This document shows, piece after piece, positions 7,039 through 15,834 of a DNA stretch of 64,000 bases. The DNA lies in the NCBI RefSeq assembly GCF_004765785.1, contig NZ_SBIT01000001.1:1-64000 (forward strand), in the 5' to 3' direction. Source of the stretch: Halorussus ruber (GTDB taxonomy: Archaea; Halobacteriota; Halobacteria; Halobacteriales; Haladaptataceae). Made by a program: the position numbers and the translations under genes. The notes beneath the pieces are model-generated. The model did not search any database, had not been told where the DNA came from, and saw nothing but the letters and a program-made list of their open reading frames with translations. Position 1 is the first letter of the stretch, and each line of letters begins with the position of its first letter.

Positions 7039-8184
7039 TCACTCGATGGCGAACCGCAGAATCGCGGCCACGCCGTCGAACCCCTCGCGGAACTGCTCGC
7101 CGCGGGCGAAGTCGGTCGGGACGACGAGGCACTCTCCGCCCTCGCTGTCGGCGCGCTCCTGAATCTCCTCGACCGCCTCGGGCGAGAGGTCCTCCGAGAC
7201 CAGCACCGTCTCGACCGCGTCGTAGTCCAGGGCCTCCTCGACTTTCTCGCGGCCGTAGACCACCTCGGTGTCGTCGGCGTCGCTGTCGGCAGCGGATTCG
7301 GCCTCGCTATCGACGTGGAGCGCCTCGAAAAAGTGGTCGAGCGCCTCGCGCATCTCCTCGCGCTCGGCGTCTCGAAGCTGCTCGCTGGCCTTCTCCACGA
7401 GTTGGCGGAGTCCCTGCTCGGTGGCGTACTCGACCGAGAACGTCCCCTCGACGATGGCGTCTTCGAGGCGGTAGTCGAGGTGGTCGCCCTCGCTGAAGTC
7501 CTCGACCGTAATCTCGGTGCCGCCCAGAAGCAGGCCGTCGATGCCCTCCGCCGCGCCGTCGGACTCCTCGCCGTGGTGGCCCAGAAACGCCCGCTCGGCC
7601 TCGTCGGCCACCGTCTCGAAGAACTCCTCTTTTTGTCGTTCGCGCTCGCGCGCGAACCGCTGAGCCGACTGGCCGCCCGCCTTGGTCTTGCCCATCACGT
7701 CGCTGTCGAACGTCTCGATTTTCTCCACGTCGTCGCCCTCCGAGAGGCCGAGGACCGCCCCGCCGCGTTCCACGACCAGCAGGCCGAAGGTCTGGGACGA
7801 CCCGTGGGTGGCCTCCAGCAGGTCGGTGTCGAACTCGTTGTCGCGCTCGTAGGTGAACTCCGAGACGGGCGTCGAGAGGTCGTCGAAGACGTACTCGACC
7901 ACGTCGCCGTCCACCACTCCGGCGTAGACGATGAGGCCGTTCTCGGGCGTCGAGTCGCGGCGCTGGAACACCTTCCGGAGGGCTTCGAGCGCGTCGAGAT
8001 ACGCGGCGTCCTCGCCCTTCTCGCTGATGTACTCGGCCTCGGCGCGGTCCTCCTCGACGCGCTCCAAGGCCTCGCCGACCGACGCGTCTGGCGGAATCGC
8101 CACGGTCAGGAGGTCGTTCTCGGTCGCCTCGGCGGCTTCGACGCGCTCGATTCGCTCGCGGAGTTCGTAGTCTTGGATGTCCAT
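7039..8184 (-). CDS. VLRF1/Vms1-like peptidyl-tRNA hydrolase (eRF1-related, GGQ)
   Basis: 381-residue relative of archaeal/eukaryal release factor 1. The catalytic GGQ is at residues 170-172 inside KTKAGGQSAQRFARER, and residues about 240-380 look like the L7Ae-like domain 3 (VYGREKVEEALDYDAVETVL). The N-terminal stop-codon-reading features of aRF1 (NIKS) are missing. Vms1/ANKZF1 releases nascent chains from stalled 60S subunits; haloarchaeal members are annotated by homology, so release of stalled peptidyl-tRNA is an inference. Confidence 0.8.
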   Translation of the reverse strand: MDIQDYELRERIERVEAAEATENDLLTVAIPPDASVGEALERVEEDRAEAEYISEKGEDAAYLDALEALRKVFQRRDSTPENGLIVYAGVVDGDVVEYVFDDLSTPVSEFTYERDNEFDTDLLEATHGSSQTFGLLVVERGGAVLGLSEGDDVEKIETFDSDVMGKTKAGGQSAQRFARERERQKEEFFETVADEAERAFLGHHGEESDGAAEGIDGLLLGGTEITVEDFSEGDHLDYRLEDAIVEGTFSVEYATEQGLRQLVEKASEQLRDAEREEMREALDHFFEALHVDSEAESAADSDADDTEVVYGREKVEEALDYDAVETVLVSEDLSPEAVEEIQERADSEGGECLVVPTDFARGEQFREGFDGVAAILRFAIE

Positions 8185-8273
8185 GTGGGGAAAAATACGA
8201 AACGTAGTAGGGCGCGGTCGAAATTGAGGGTTTGGGCCGAGACTTATCCGCCTCGCGGTGGTACGCCGGAGGT

Positions 8274-8531
8274 ATGCCCATCATTCACTTCGAGGAGGCC
8301 GACGCCCCCGAGCGGACCCAAATCGGCGAGGCCATCGTGAAGTTCGCCAGACAGGCCGACCGACTCGAAACCGGTCGAAGCGAGGGCAAGTACTTCCTGA
8401 CCCACGAGGACGGCTGCGGCGTCTGCGGCGAGCGAATCGAGACGGGCGACGAGTTCTTCTTCGACACCGAGACGGGCGATATTCTCTGCACCGACCACGG
8501 GCGGGCGAGGCGGGAAGAAACCGAAGAATAG
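8274..8531 (+). CDS. Small zinc-site hypothetical protein
   Basis: 85 residues, beginning MPIIHFEEADAPERTQIGEA. The C-terminal half has CGVCGERIETGDEFF and an LCTDHGR end, a zinc-binding C-x2-C plus C/H pattern. It shares an 89-bp upstream gap with the divergent VLRF1-like gene. The ATG at 8274 is supported by the protein-like N-terminus and lack of support for a longer upstream frame. Function unknown. Confidence 0.7.
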   Translation: MPIIHFEEADAPERTQIGEAIVKFARQADRLETGRSEGKYFLTHEDGCGVCGERIETGDEFFFDTETGDILCTDHGRARREETEE

Positions 8532-8936
8532 CTACTCGCTCTCGCCGACCACGTCCTCGACCTGCCACTCCGGAAGCACCAGCATCTGTTCGTCCTCGGC
8601 CATCTCGTCGGTCGTCACGAATTCGAGTCGGTCGCCGCCGACGACGCCCGACCCGCTCTCCACGATGTCGTCCCAGTGGTCGAACACCGCGTCGGGAACC
8701 CGTAGCTGTCGGCTGTCGTCGCGGATGACCGTGCTGGTCAGGAATCGAATGCCGGGGTCGTCCTCTACCGGGTCGTAGAGTTGGGAGGCGACCACCGCCC
8801 CGTCCTCCTCGCGGACGCCCCAGTAGACCTCGCCGCCCTGCTTGACCAGTTCCATGTTGACGGCCTGCTGGGGGACCGGTAGCTCTTGGGAGTTGCCGCT
8901 GACCGACGCGCCGCCGAGTCGCTCGTACTCTGGCAT
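8532..8936 (-). CDS. Conserved acidic hypothetical protein
   Basis: 134 residues with beta-rich segments (VYWGVREEDGAVVAS, QLRVPDAVFDHW, DRLEFVTTDEMAED). The pattern IPDAVFDHWDDI followed by DRLEFVTT looks like a SpoVT/AbrB-type or related swapped-hairpin barrel, but I would not assign it. It abuts the preceding zinc-site gene (convergent, no gap). Confidence 0.65.
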   Translation of the reverse strand: MPEYERLGGASVSGNSQELPVPQQAVNMELVKQGGEVYWGVREEDGAVVASQLYDPVEDDPGIRFLTSTVIRDDSRQLRVPDAVFDHWDDIVESGSGVVGGDRLEFVTTDEMAEDEQMLVLPEWQVEDVVGESE

Positions 8937-9016
8937 GGGTGTTTGGTCGGCGGCCACGCTGTTAGGTCGTGTGGCCGCCCGAGCGACTGCTCCGCAGAGC
9001 GCCCATCCGCTCCATC

Positions 9017-9067
9017 CGACCGACAGACCGATTCGACCGACAGACCGGTTCGACCGACAGACCGATT
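9017..9067. repeat. Three exact 17-bp direct repeats between divergent genes
   Basis: CGACCGACAGACCGATT at 9017-9033, CGACCGACAGACCGGTT at 9034-9050 and CGACCGACAGACCGATT at 9051-9067 are directly abutting, with one mismatch. They lie in the intergenic region between the genes starting at 8936 (minus) and 9092 (plus), so they could be regulator-binding iterons or simple slippage. Confidence 0.85.
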
Positions 9068-9091
9068 TGCCTCCGGGGCGACACGACACCT

Positions 9092-9439
9092 ATGTCGTCC
9101 GTCTCGAACTCCGAGTCCTCGACCGAGGAGCAGTCGTCGCCCGACGTCGGCACCTCCTCGCCCGAACCGGCGGTCTCGTCCGAGGTGCGGGCAGACGAGA
9201 GTGGCGACGACGAGGGCGGCGAGGGGTCGTCGCTGTTCGACAAACTCGACACCGCGGCGACCGTCCTCCGGGTCTCCGTCCTCGCGTTCGTCGTCGTCTT
9301 CACGCTGATTCCCGTCGTCGGCCTCCTCGTCGGGTGGGCACCCTTCGACCCGCCGCCGAAACTGCCCTACTTCGCGCTGGTCGGGTTCGCGCTGGTCGGC
9401 ACCGTCGCGCTCGTCGGGGCCGAGTTGTGGGACGTGTAG
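9092..9439 (+). CDS. Small two-span membrane protein
   Basis: 115 residues. The first 45 are acidic and Ser-rich (NSESSTEEQSSPDVG), then two hydrophobic spans (VLRVSVLAFVVVFTLIPVVG and a second ending VALVGAELWDV) around a Pro-rich loop. Topology predicts a cytoplasmic acidic tail. No family recognised. Its upstream region carries the 17-bp iterons. Confidence 0.6.
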   Translation: MSSVSNSESSTEEQSSPDVGTSSPEPAVSSEVRADESGDDEGGEGSSLFDKLDTAATVLRVSVLAFVVVFTLIPVVGLLVGWAPFDPPPKLPYFALVGFALVGTVALVGAELWDV

Positions 9440-9513
9440 CTGCGTGGAAGATGTCTTCGTCGGAGCGCGAGGAAAATCAGTAATCGGGACGCGGAGCCGT
9501 TCCCGCCTGTCCG

Positions 9514-10050
9514 CTATTCGGCGCGCTGGAGGTCGAACGACAGCGACACGTCGTTGGTCAGGTTGTCCACGAGCGGCGAGTTCTCCCGCGCAACCGTCTT
9601 CAACTCCTCGAGTTCCTCGTCTGTCGCGTCGGTCTCGATGTGGGCGGTACACTCGATTTCGTCGTAACCCGGTCGAACGTCGGCGATGCCGAGGAGTCCG
9701 CGCATGTCCACCTCGCCCTCGAACTCGAAGCGCAGTCGGTCGATGTCGATGCCCAGTTTCGCGCCGTGGGCCGCGTAGCTGACGGTCAGACAGGTGCCGA
9801 GCGCGCCCAGAAGCTGTTCGGTCGCGGTCGGTGCCTCGCGGTGGCCCATCAGCGCACCTTCCATCGTGAACTCGGGGGATTCGGCGACCTTGCCGCCCTT
9901 CACGATGTCGCTGACGGTCGTCTCGCAAGTCGGTTCGCCTGCCCACTCGGTTTCGGCGCTGAACGAGAAGACGGCGTTCTCGGGGTCGGCCTCGGCCGCT
10001 TCGGTGAGCTTCTCTAACTTCTCCATCTCGATTCCGTTTCGCGTAGTCAT
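9514..10050 (-). CDS. OsmC/Ohr-family peroxide-response protein
   Basis: 178 residues from the ATG at 10050. The family core is present: SPEFTMEGALMGHREAPTATEQLLGALGTC with the conserved Cys in GTCLTV, then FEFEGEVDMRG and the C-terminal helix. OsmC/Ohr proteins reduce organic hydroperoxides through two cysteines, but only the first is evident here (GTC), so peroxidase activity is not secured. The ATG at 10071 would add seven residues, MILYNTH. Confidence 0.85.
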   Translation of the reverse strand: MTTRNGIEMEKLEKLTEAAEADPENAVFSFSAETEWAGEPTCETTVSDIVKGGKVAESPEFTMEGALMGHREAPTATEQLLGALGTCLTVSYAAHGAKLGIDIDRLRFEFEGEVDMRGLLGIADVRPGYDEIECTAHIETDATDEELEELKTVARENSPLVDNLTNDVSLSFDLQRAE

Positions 10051-10340
10051 GTGAGTATTGTACAATATCATGTTGGTGTCTATCCGTCTAAACGGCGTCG
10101 GAACCGCGCGTCGTTACCGGTTTTTCGCCATCGGTAGCGTGTCACAATTAGCCGCTGTGGCGCCCCAGCGTCCCGAAACACGACATTATATCCGGGGTTA
10201 CTACTCTCCCGGCGACCGGAGGCGACTACTTCCGCTTCCGGCAGAGGTCGATGCGAAACACTCAAACAGTCTTGCGGTAAGAATACAATATTGCCCGGTG
10301 TCTGTCGGCAGGGTTGCCGACCGACCGGGCGTGACCACCA

Positions 10341-10811
10341 ATGAGACGGAGAACATTCCTCGGCGGACTCGGGACAGTAGCACTCGGCGGCGTCGCCGCG
10401 ACCGGAACTGCGAGCGCGGCGACCGACGGGTACGAGATAGAACTCTACTCGGGCGACGCCTTCTCGTTCGCTCAGACCAGCCTCGGCGAGTCGTTCATCT
10501 ACGCGCCCCTACAGGACGGGAGTACCTACTACCTGATTCAGGTTCCCAACGGATGCTGTCGCGTGGACGAGGTCGTCGTGGTTCTCAGCGAGACGGGCGA
10601 GGTGCTGTATCTGGAGAGCCTCGACGGCGTCGAGTACACGCAAGACCAAATCGGGGAGATGGCCGACCGCATCGGGGAGATGGCAGACCGCATCGTCTAC
10701 ACCGAGGAACTCATCGTGCAGACCGAGTACCTCGTCGTGGACGTGATTCGCTTCTCGCAGGAGAACCTCCTCACGTTCGTGAGCATGCTGAACCCGCTCA
10801 GCCTGTTCTGA
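10341..10811 (+). CDS. Tat-exported protein with repeated coiled-coil tail
   Basis: 156 residues. The N-terminus MRRRTFLGGLGTVALGGV ends in an AASA cleavage region (TASAATDG), a Tat signal typical of haloarchaeal exported proteins. The mature part contains a Cys pair (NGCC) and, at about residues 105-125, heptad units IGEMADR repeated before VYTEELIVQTEYLV, so a coiled coil is expected. No catalytic motif is seen. Function unknown. Confidence 0.7.
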   Translation: MRRRTFLGGLGTVALGGVAATGTASAATDGYEIELYSGDAFSFAQTSLGESFIYAPLQDGSTYYLIQVPNGCCRVDEVVVVLSETGEVLYLESLDGVEYTQDQIGEMADRIGEMADRIVYTEELIVQTEYLVVDVIRFSQENLLTFVSMLNPLSLF

Positions 10812-10904
10812 AGCGCCGAGAAGCGTCGGACCCCCGAAACCGGACTCTTTTCGACCGTTGCCGAAAACGCGGTACCTATACGACTCGAAACAGTATTGAG
10901 AGAC

Positions 10905-11273
10905 ATGAGCAAGATTCGACCCTCGGAACTCGACGAGCGACTGTCGAGCGACGACGTGTTCGTCCTCGACGTTCGACCGCGGGAGAACTACCAGAGCGAC
11001 CACATCGACGGAAGCTACAACGCCCCGGTCTACCACGACCTGCGGGGCGGCGACCACGGGGCGCTCGACGAGCATCTCGACCGGATTCCGAAAGACGCCG
11101 AGGTCGTGACCGTCTGCAAGGCCGGAGTCGTCGCCAAGAAGGCGTCGAGCCACCTGCGAGAGGAGGGCTACGACGCGACGACGCTCTCGGGCGGCTATAC
11201 CGGGTGGCGTCACTACGACCAGAACACGCTGGTGTATCGAATCTCGTCCGCGATTCGGAAACTGCTTCCCTGA
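10905..11273 (+). CDS. Single-domain rhodanese
   Basis: 122 residues forming one rhodanese domain: LDERLSSDDVFVLDVRPREN, HIDGSYNAPVYHDL and the active loop with Cys71 (VVTVCKAGVVAKKA). Sulfur transfer is plausible, but the loop CKAGVVA is not the canonical CxxGxR, which reduces confidence in thiosulfate use. The ATG at 10905 is preferred to the TTG at 10896. Convergent with the next rhodanese. Confidence 0.85.
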   Translation: MSKIRPSELDERLSSDDVFVLDVRPRENYQSDHIDGSYNAPVYHDLRGGDHGALDEHLDRIPKDAEVVTVCKAGVVAKKASSHLREEGYDATTLSGGYTGWRHYDQNTLVYRISSAIRKLLP

Positions 11274-11304
11274 GCGAAAATCGGCGGTCGACTCGGCGGC
11301 GTGG

Positions 11305-11634
11305 TTACGAGATACGTCGTGTCCAACTCCGCATTCCGCCCTGCAGGTTCCGGGCGTCGATTCCGGCCTGATTGAACAGTTGGGTCGCCATCCTGCTTCG
11401 ACTGCCGGAGGTACAGACGGTGACGACTTCGTCGGTCGGGACGTCCGAGAGGACTCGCTCGGGAGAGAGCGTCTGGAGTTGTTGAAGGGGGACGTTGATA
11501 GTCTCGGCAGCGGGTGACTCGATGTGGTCGCGCTCGAATTCGTGGGGTTGGCGCACGTCGACGATAGTAATCTGTGCGCCGTCTTCGAGTTCTGCTTCGA
11601 GCGCGGCGGGCGTCGTACTGGGAACTTGGCTCAT
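11305..11634 (-). CDS. Single-domain rhodanese with canonical active loop
   Basis: 109 residues, one rhodanese domain. DVRQPHEFERDHI marks the CH2A-type region and Cys74 in CTSGSRSRMA forms the active loop CxxGxRS. Function is sulfurtransfer, possibly in thiolation or detoxification. It is convergent with the neighbouring rhodanese, separated by 31 bp. Confidence 0.85.
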   Translation of the reverse strand: MSQVPSTTPAALEAELEDGAQITIVDVRQPHEFERDHIESPAAETINVPLQQLQTLSPERVLSDVPTDEVVTVCTSGSRSRMATQLFNQAGIDARNLQGGMRSWTRRIS

Positions 11635-11729
11635 CGATTGTATCCGTCCCTAAGCTACTGGGTTGTATTAGTGTTGTGTTCGTATTGTGCAATTTTTGCA
11701 ATATACTCATTAGCAGACCGACCGACTGG

Positions 11730-12572
11730 TCAGCTCTCCTCGTCGTACTCCTGATAGATGACGTGCCCGCAGGCCTTGCAGTGGGAGGCGTCGGCGTCGT
11801 GTTTCGAGAGGCCGCAGTTCGGACACGTCACGTCCACCTTCTCGCCGCTCGACCACGCTTTGACGATACGACTCGCCTGCCACGGGATGAGGATGATGCC
11901 CGCCAGAATCGCCGCCACGGTCACCCAGCGACCGAGGCGAGTCGCCGGGACGATGTCGCCGAAGCCGACCGTCGAGAGCGCGACGACCGTGTAATAAAAG
12001 GAGTCGCCGAAGGTTTCTATCGCGGGGTTGGCGCGATGTTCGGCCGTGTAGAACAGCCCCGCGGCGGTGAAGAGGACGACCAGAACCGTCAACAGGAGTT
12101 TGACCGCGCGCAGGGTCCCGACCTCGATGGTGCCGAAGAAGAACTCCTCGTCCTTGGTGAACCGGTAGAACCGCAGGACGCGGACGACCCGGACCACGCG
12201 GAGGAAGCCGATGTTGGCCGCGAGCGCCGGAACGGGCGAGACCAGCAGGACCAGCGTGGGCAGAATCGAGAGCAAATCCACGATGGTGTAGGGGTCGAGG
12301 GCCTCGTCGGTCCGGTCCTGTGCGCCGTAGAGTCGGAGGACGTACTCGACCAGAAACACGCCGGTGATGGCGATTTCGGTCTGCCAGAGGAGGCTCCTCG
12401 TTCGCTGGGAAATCGGGTAGGTCTCGGCCACGAAGATGCCGACGAACGCGAGGTTGAGCACCAACAGCGAGATGTCGATAGTCTTGCCCAGCTCGGTCTC
12501 GTGGTCGAGGAGGTAGAACCGCACCGACTCCCGAAACCCGCGGTCGTCGGTCGACGTCGCGCGACCGGCCAT
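11730..12572 (-). CDS. Voltage-sensor K+ channel with C-terminal zinc ribbon
   Basis: 280 residues, six membrane spans. The S4 helix at residues 125-138 repeats arginines every third position (LRVVRVVRVLRFYR) and the filter TVGFGD is at 201-206, giving a tetrameric voltage-gated-type K+ channel. The extra tail has four cysteines, Cys250, 253, 265 and 268 (CPNC, CKAC), a zinc ribbon that is unusual on a channel and may sense zinc or redox state or tether the tail. Located between two rhodaneses. Confidence 0.85.
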   Translation of the reverse strand: MAGRATSTDDRGFRESVRFYLLDHETELGKTIDISLLVLNLAFVGIFVAETYPISQRTRSLLWQTEIAITGVFLVEYVLRLYGAQDRTDEALDPYTIVDLLSILPTLVLLVSPVPALAANIGFLRVVRVVRVLRFYRFTKDEEFFFGTIEVGTLRAVKLLLTVLVVLFTAAGLFYTAEHRANPAIETFGDSFYYTVVALSTVGFGDIVPATRLGRWVTVAAILAGIILIPWQASRIVKAWSSGEKVDVTCPNCGLSKHDADASHCKACGHVIYQEYDEES

Positions 12573-12719
12573 ACCGCACCTAACGGGCGGATGAAATAAG
12601 GATTTCTCGGACGGCGGCGTGTCCTCCCCTAACCTAGTTATAGCATTACTTAGAAAATATCCTTATTTCCTAAAGAAGTGCTTAGATTGCTTTCGCGCGT
12701 CGGTCGGCGGTCCGCTCGG

Positions 12720-13610
12720 TCACTCGGAACCTTTCTCGATGGGCGCGCGGACGAGGTTGCCCCACTCGGTCCACGACCCGTCGTAGTTGCGCACGTCGTC
12801 GAAGCCCAGCAGTTCGTGGAGCGCGAACCACTCGATCGAGGAGCGTTCGCCGACGCGACAGTAGGTGATGACCGACTCCTCGCCGTCCACGTCGTGATCC
12901 GCGTAGAGTTGCCGGAGCTCGTCGGCGCTCTTGAACGTCCCGTCGTCGTTGAGGACCTGCGCGACCGGGACGTTCGAGGCCCCGGGGATGTGGCCGCCGC
13001 GCTGGGCGGTCTCTCGCATCCCCTCGGGCGCGATTTTCTCGCCGGAGAACTCCTCGGGCGAGCGAACGTCCACCATCGGCAGGCCGCTGTCGATGGCCTT
13101 GTCCACGTCGTCTTTGTACGCCCGGATGCTCTCGAAGGGGCCGCGGGCGTGGTACTCTTGGGACGGGAAGTCGGGGACCTCGTCGGTCATCGGGTACTCC
13201 TCGTTCACCCAGTACTTCTTCCCGCCGTCGAGGACCCGACAGTCCTCGTGGCCGTAGTACTTGAACTCCCAGTAGGCGAACAGCGCGAACCAATTGGCTA
13301 TCCACCCGTTCCCGTAGAAGACGACCGTCGAGTCCGCGGCGATGCCGCGATTTCCGACCAACTCCTCGAAGTCCTCCTTCTTCAGGATGTCGCGCTCGTC
13401 CTGGTCCGAGAGGTCCTCGTCCCACTGGAGGCCGATAGCCCCCGGAATGTGCCCTTGGTCGTAGCGCGACGGGAAGTCCTCGTCGGGACTCTCGGGGCTG
13501 TTTACCTCCACGATTCGGTACTCCGGGTCGTCGCTCTGGAACTCCTCTAAGTGGTCTTCGACCCAGTCGGCGCTGACGAGTACGTCGGTTTCGGATTCTC
13601 CCCCACTCAT
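12720..13610 (-). CDS. Two-domain thiosulfate/3-mercaptopyruvate-type sulfurtransferase
   Basis: 296 residues with two rhodanese domains. The first has DVLVSADWVEDHLEEFQ and a GQ/GAIGLQWDED region without a catalytic cysteine; the second carries the active loop CRVGERSS near residue 263. This is the TST/MST layout, TssA-like. The pair of single rhodaneses upstream and this protein make a local cluster of three sulfurtransferases, interrupted by the K+ channel gene. Confidence 0.9.
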   Translation of the reverse strand: MSGGESETDVLVSADWVEDHLEEFQSDDPEYRIVEVNSPESPDEDFPSRYDQGHIPGAIGLQWDEDLSDQDERDILKKEDFEELVGNRGIAADSTVVFYGNGWIANWFALFAYWEFKYYGHEDCRVLDGGKKYWVNEEYPMTDEVPDFPSQEYHARGPFESIRAYKDDVDKAIDSGLPMVDVRSPEEFSGEKIAPEGMRETAQRGGHIPGASNVPVAQVLNDDGTFKSADELRQLYADHDVDGEESVITYCRVGERSSIEWFALHELLGFDDVRNYDGSWTEWGNLVRAPIEKGSE

Positions 13611-13694
13611 GCGAGACGGGATGACGACGCCGAAGCTAATAGTCGGGTGGGTTGGTCAGAAACGTTACACCGGCCGAAACCGAGCGGCGAGGAG

Positions 13695-13886
13695 TCAGTC
13701 CTCGCCGGAGGCCGCGACGATTTTGTCCACGTCGAGGTCCGCGGCCTGCGAGACGCCCACGACGACCTCGCGGAGGAGTTCGGGTTCGAGCATCGGGACC
13801 CCGTTGCTGATGGGGTGAACGAGGTACTGGTAGCCGTCCTTGTCGATAATCGGCGCGTCGTGCAGGGACTCGTGAAGCCGGTCCAT
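13695..13886 (-). pseudogene. hpt: N-terminal fragment of haloarchaeal HGPRTase-like phosphoribosyltransferase
   Basis: 63 residues that match the start of haloarchaeal hypoxanthine/guanine-type phosphoribosyltransferases ([19 protein letters not shown], then [18 protein letters not shown] and [17 protein letters not shown]). The full enzymes, about 185 residues, continue with the PRPP loop; here the frame ends five residues after VDKIV, without the catalytic domain. A TATA-like TTTT lies about 25 nt upstream of the ATG. It may be a truncated paralogue or a retained N-terminal module; the full enzyme is probably elsewhere. Confidence 0.65.
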
Positions 13887-13954
13887 GAAGTGTGTTGGGG
13901 AGATGGGTGGGAAAAGCGGTCCGTTCTTCGGGCGGAGGTCGAGCCTCGGGAGTG

Positions 13955-15322
13955 TCACCGCGCGGCGGGCGACTCCTCCCATTTCCTCGTCTCGACCCGC
14001 CGCTTGATGCCCAACAGCATCTTGCGCTCCATGACGAAGTGGGCCGGTTCCCAGAAGAGGTAGTCGAGTGCCCCGCCGAGAATCGACACCTTCGCCAGCG
14101 GGCCAACCGAGGGCCGGGACGGATCCGAGCGCATCCGGGCCAACAGGCGTGTCGTCCCCCTCTCGGTCGGCTTCAGGACGAACGCCCACGTCCAGCGCGG
14201 CGAGTCTTCCGGTGACTGGCCCTCCAGTGGCCGGAGGACCAGCGTGCGTTCCGGTTCCAGTAGGGCAACCTCGGGTGCCGACTCGGTCGAGGAGACCGCG
14301 TAGTCCTCGGGAGCCAGTCGGACGGTGTCGCCCTCTGCGAGGTCCTGCTGGTCGGGCAGAATCCAGTCGGCGTTGTGGATGTCGGCACCGACGAGGTTCT
14401 CCAGCCAGTCGTAGCTGTAGAATCCGCCGCGGCTCTGCCCGATTTGGACGAGCCACGGCCAGACTTCTTGGACGGGCGCGTCGATTTCGACCGCGTGGGT
14501 AACTTGGTCTGTGGCGTTCGGGAGCAGGTCGTCGCCCGGCAGGAGCGCGTGGGCCTCGTCGTCGGTCGTCCCCCAGCGGCGGTGCCACGGCCGGACCGCG
14601 AAGTGGTACGCACCGGCGAGGGTCGCGGCCCCGGCAATCGCGGCGAGTCGCCCGACTGCTCTTCGACCGCCGTCTCCCGCTTTCTCCTCGGCCAGCGCCT
14701 CGGCGTCGGCCTCGATGCGGTCGAGCGCCCGGGCCATCAGGTACCCCGCGAAGGGGCCGATGACCCGCCAGTAGCGCCGGAAGCTCCGGCGGGCCTCCTC
14801 GCTCGTCGTCGCGGTGCGGGCCTCGTAGGACAGCAGGGTCCGACCGTCGCCGTCGGGCCGGACCGACAGGCCGACCGCGAGTTTCGCGTACCCCGGGTCG
14901 TCGAACCCCGCGAACTCGTCGGGGGCGACCCGCCGCCACTCGATGTCGGGTTGCCAGAACTTCCCGACCGCGCCGAAGACGAACTCCTCGCCCGGCGCTT
15001 CGGCGAGTTTGGCCCACTCCGCAGAATTGGAGATGTCGGCGAAGCGTAGCTCCTCTGGCGGCGGGTCGCGGGTCGTCCCGCTGAGTCGGTTGGCCAGCGC
15101 GGTCGGCAGGTCGCAGAGTCGTCCGAGAGCGCGCACCACCGGACCGGTATCGAGGAGATTCGCGTCGAGCATCGCTCGATAGGTGGTCTCGGAGTCGGCG
15201 TCAACGACGGTCCGGCGGACCACCGTCTCGTCGTACTCGGGCAGGAGACGGTCGATGAGCATGGCGTCGGTATCGTCTCGGTCTGATTCGGTTGCCTCGT
15301 CGCTGGTGAACGGGTTTCGCAC
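13955..15322 (-). CDS. SRPBCC (START-like) double-domain protein
   Basis: 455 residues. The N-terminal half (about 30-225) and C-terminal half (about 270-430) each look like a ligand-binding SRPBCC domain: [14 protein letters not shown] with [16 protein letters not shown], and the second [20 protein letters not shown] with [20 protein letters not shown]. The second is the clear match; a hydrophobic link (about 225-250) joins them. Two tandem SRPBCC domains in one chain are uncommon and could be two ligand pockets. Substrate unknown. Confidence 0.7.
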   Translation of the reverse strand: MRNPFTSDEATESDRDDTDAMLIDRLLPEYDETVVRRTVVDADSETTYRAMLDANLLDTGPVVRALGRLCDLPTALANRLSGTTRDPPPEELRFADISNSAEWAKLAEAPGEEFVFGAVGKFWQPDIEWRRVAPDEFAGFDDPGYAKLAVGLSVRPDGDGRTLLSYEARTATTSEEARRSFRRYWRVIGPFAGYLMARALDRIEADAEALAEEKAGDGGRRAVGRLAAIAGAATLAGAYHFAVRPWHRRWGTTDDEAHALLPGDDLLPNATDQVTHAVEIDAPVQEVWPWLVQIGQSRGGFYSYDWLENLVGADIHNADWILPDQQDLAEGDTVRLAPEDYAVSSTESAPEVALLEPERTLVLRPLEGQSPEDSPRWTWAFVLKPTERGTTRLLARMRSDPSRPSVGPLAKVSILGGALDYLFWEPAHFVMERKMLLGIKRRVETRKWEESPAAR

Positions 15323-15419
15323 GGTTCCGGAGTAGGACGACGCGGAGGCTGATAAATCGTCGGAGCAGTAGCTGTCCGGTCGTTTCGAGGTCCTCGCTGC
15401 TTTTTAGGAGAAGTTCGAT

Positions 15420-15725
15420 TTACTCAGTTTTGCCGAGTTCGGCGGAAATTGGCTCGACGGAAAGCTCTCGAAGGTCGACTACGAGTTGCTCGTTGGCTAA
15501 ATGATAAACTAGCCCACTCTCTTTTTGGTATTCTTTCGTCAAAATCTGGACCTCTACTAATTTTTCCAGCGCACGATAGATGCTCTCGCGGTGCTTTCGG
15601 TCATCGTATTCATTTACGTACCGCTCATGCACTCCACTTGCAGAGTCTGATTTATCAGCGAGTAACTGGAGGAGTCTCAACCGAGTTTCGTTCGAAAGCG
15701 CTTTCCCGACTTCCATTAGGTCCAT
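15420..15725 (-). CDS. ArsR-like winged-helix regulator of the restriction-modification island
   Basis: 101 residues starting MDLMEVGKALSNETRLRLLQ, the classic ArsR-type recognition-helix lead, then a Cys-free winged helix (HRESIYRALEKLVEVQIL) with YHLANEQLVVDL. No metal-binding motif is visible, so induction is not metal-based on present evidence. It is divergent from an HNH nuclease gene and the gap between them carries four GTAACA elements, so it is a good candidate to control this island, similar to control proteins of restriction systems. Confidence 0.8.
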   Translation of the reverse strand: MDLMEVGKALSNETRLRLLQLLADKSDSASGVHERYVNEYDDRKHRESIYRALEKLVEVQILTKEYQKESGLVYHLANEQLVVDLRELSVEPISAELGKTE

Positions 15726-15734
15726 CGTATTTAG

Positions 15735-15800
15735 GTAACACGTGTTGTTTTTTGCCTGTTTGTTACATAGATGCGTAACACAATACGTTTCATAGTAACA
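15735..15800. promoter_or_regulatory. Four GTAACA hexamers in a divergent intergenic region (candidate operators)
   Basis: GTAACA occurs at 15735-15740, inverted as TGTTAC at 15761-15766, and again at 15775-15780 and 15795-15800. The pair 15761/15775 forms an inverted repeat with eight bases between, and AACACGTGTT at 15737-15746 is a perfect palindrome overlapping the first copy. They sit between the ArsR-like gene (start 15725) and the HNH gene (start 15835). Binding by the ArsR-like protein is inferred. Confidence 0.6.
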
Positions 15801-15834
15801 AAAATTTGTGACAGGTTGGGTTTTGCCGGACTGT

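Noticed and set aside
7006-8340. A 444-codon plus-strand frame across the VLRF1-like gene
   Set aside because: Antisense to the GGQ protein; its Leu/Arg/Val-rich translation has no motif and its ends do not fit promoter or gene spacing.
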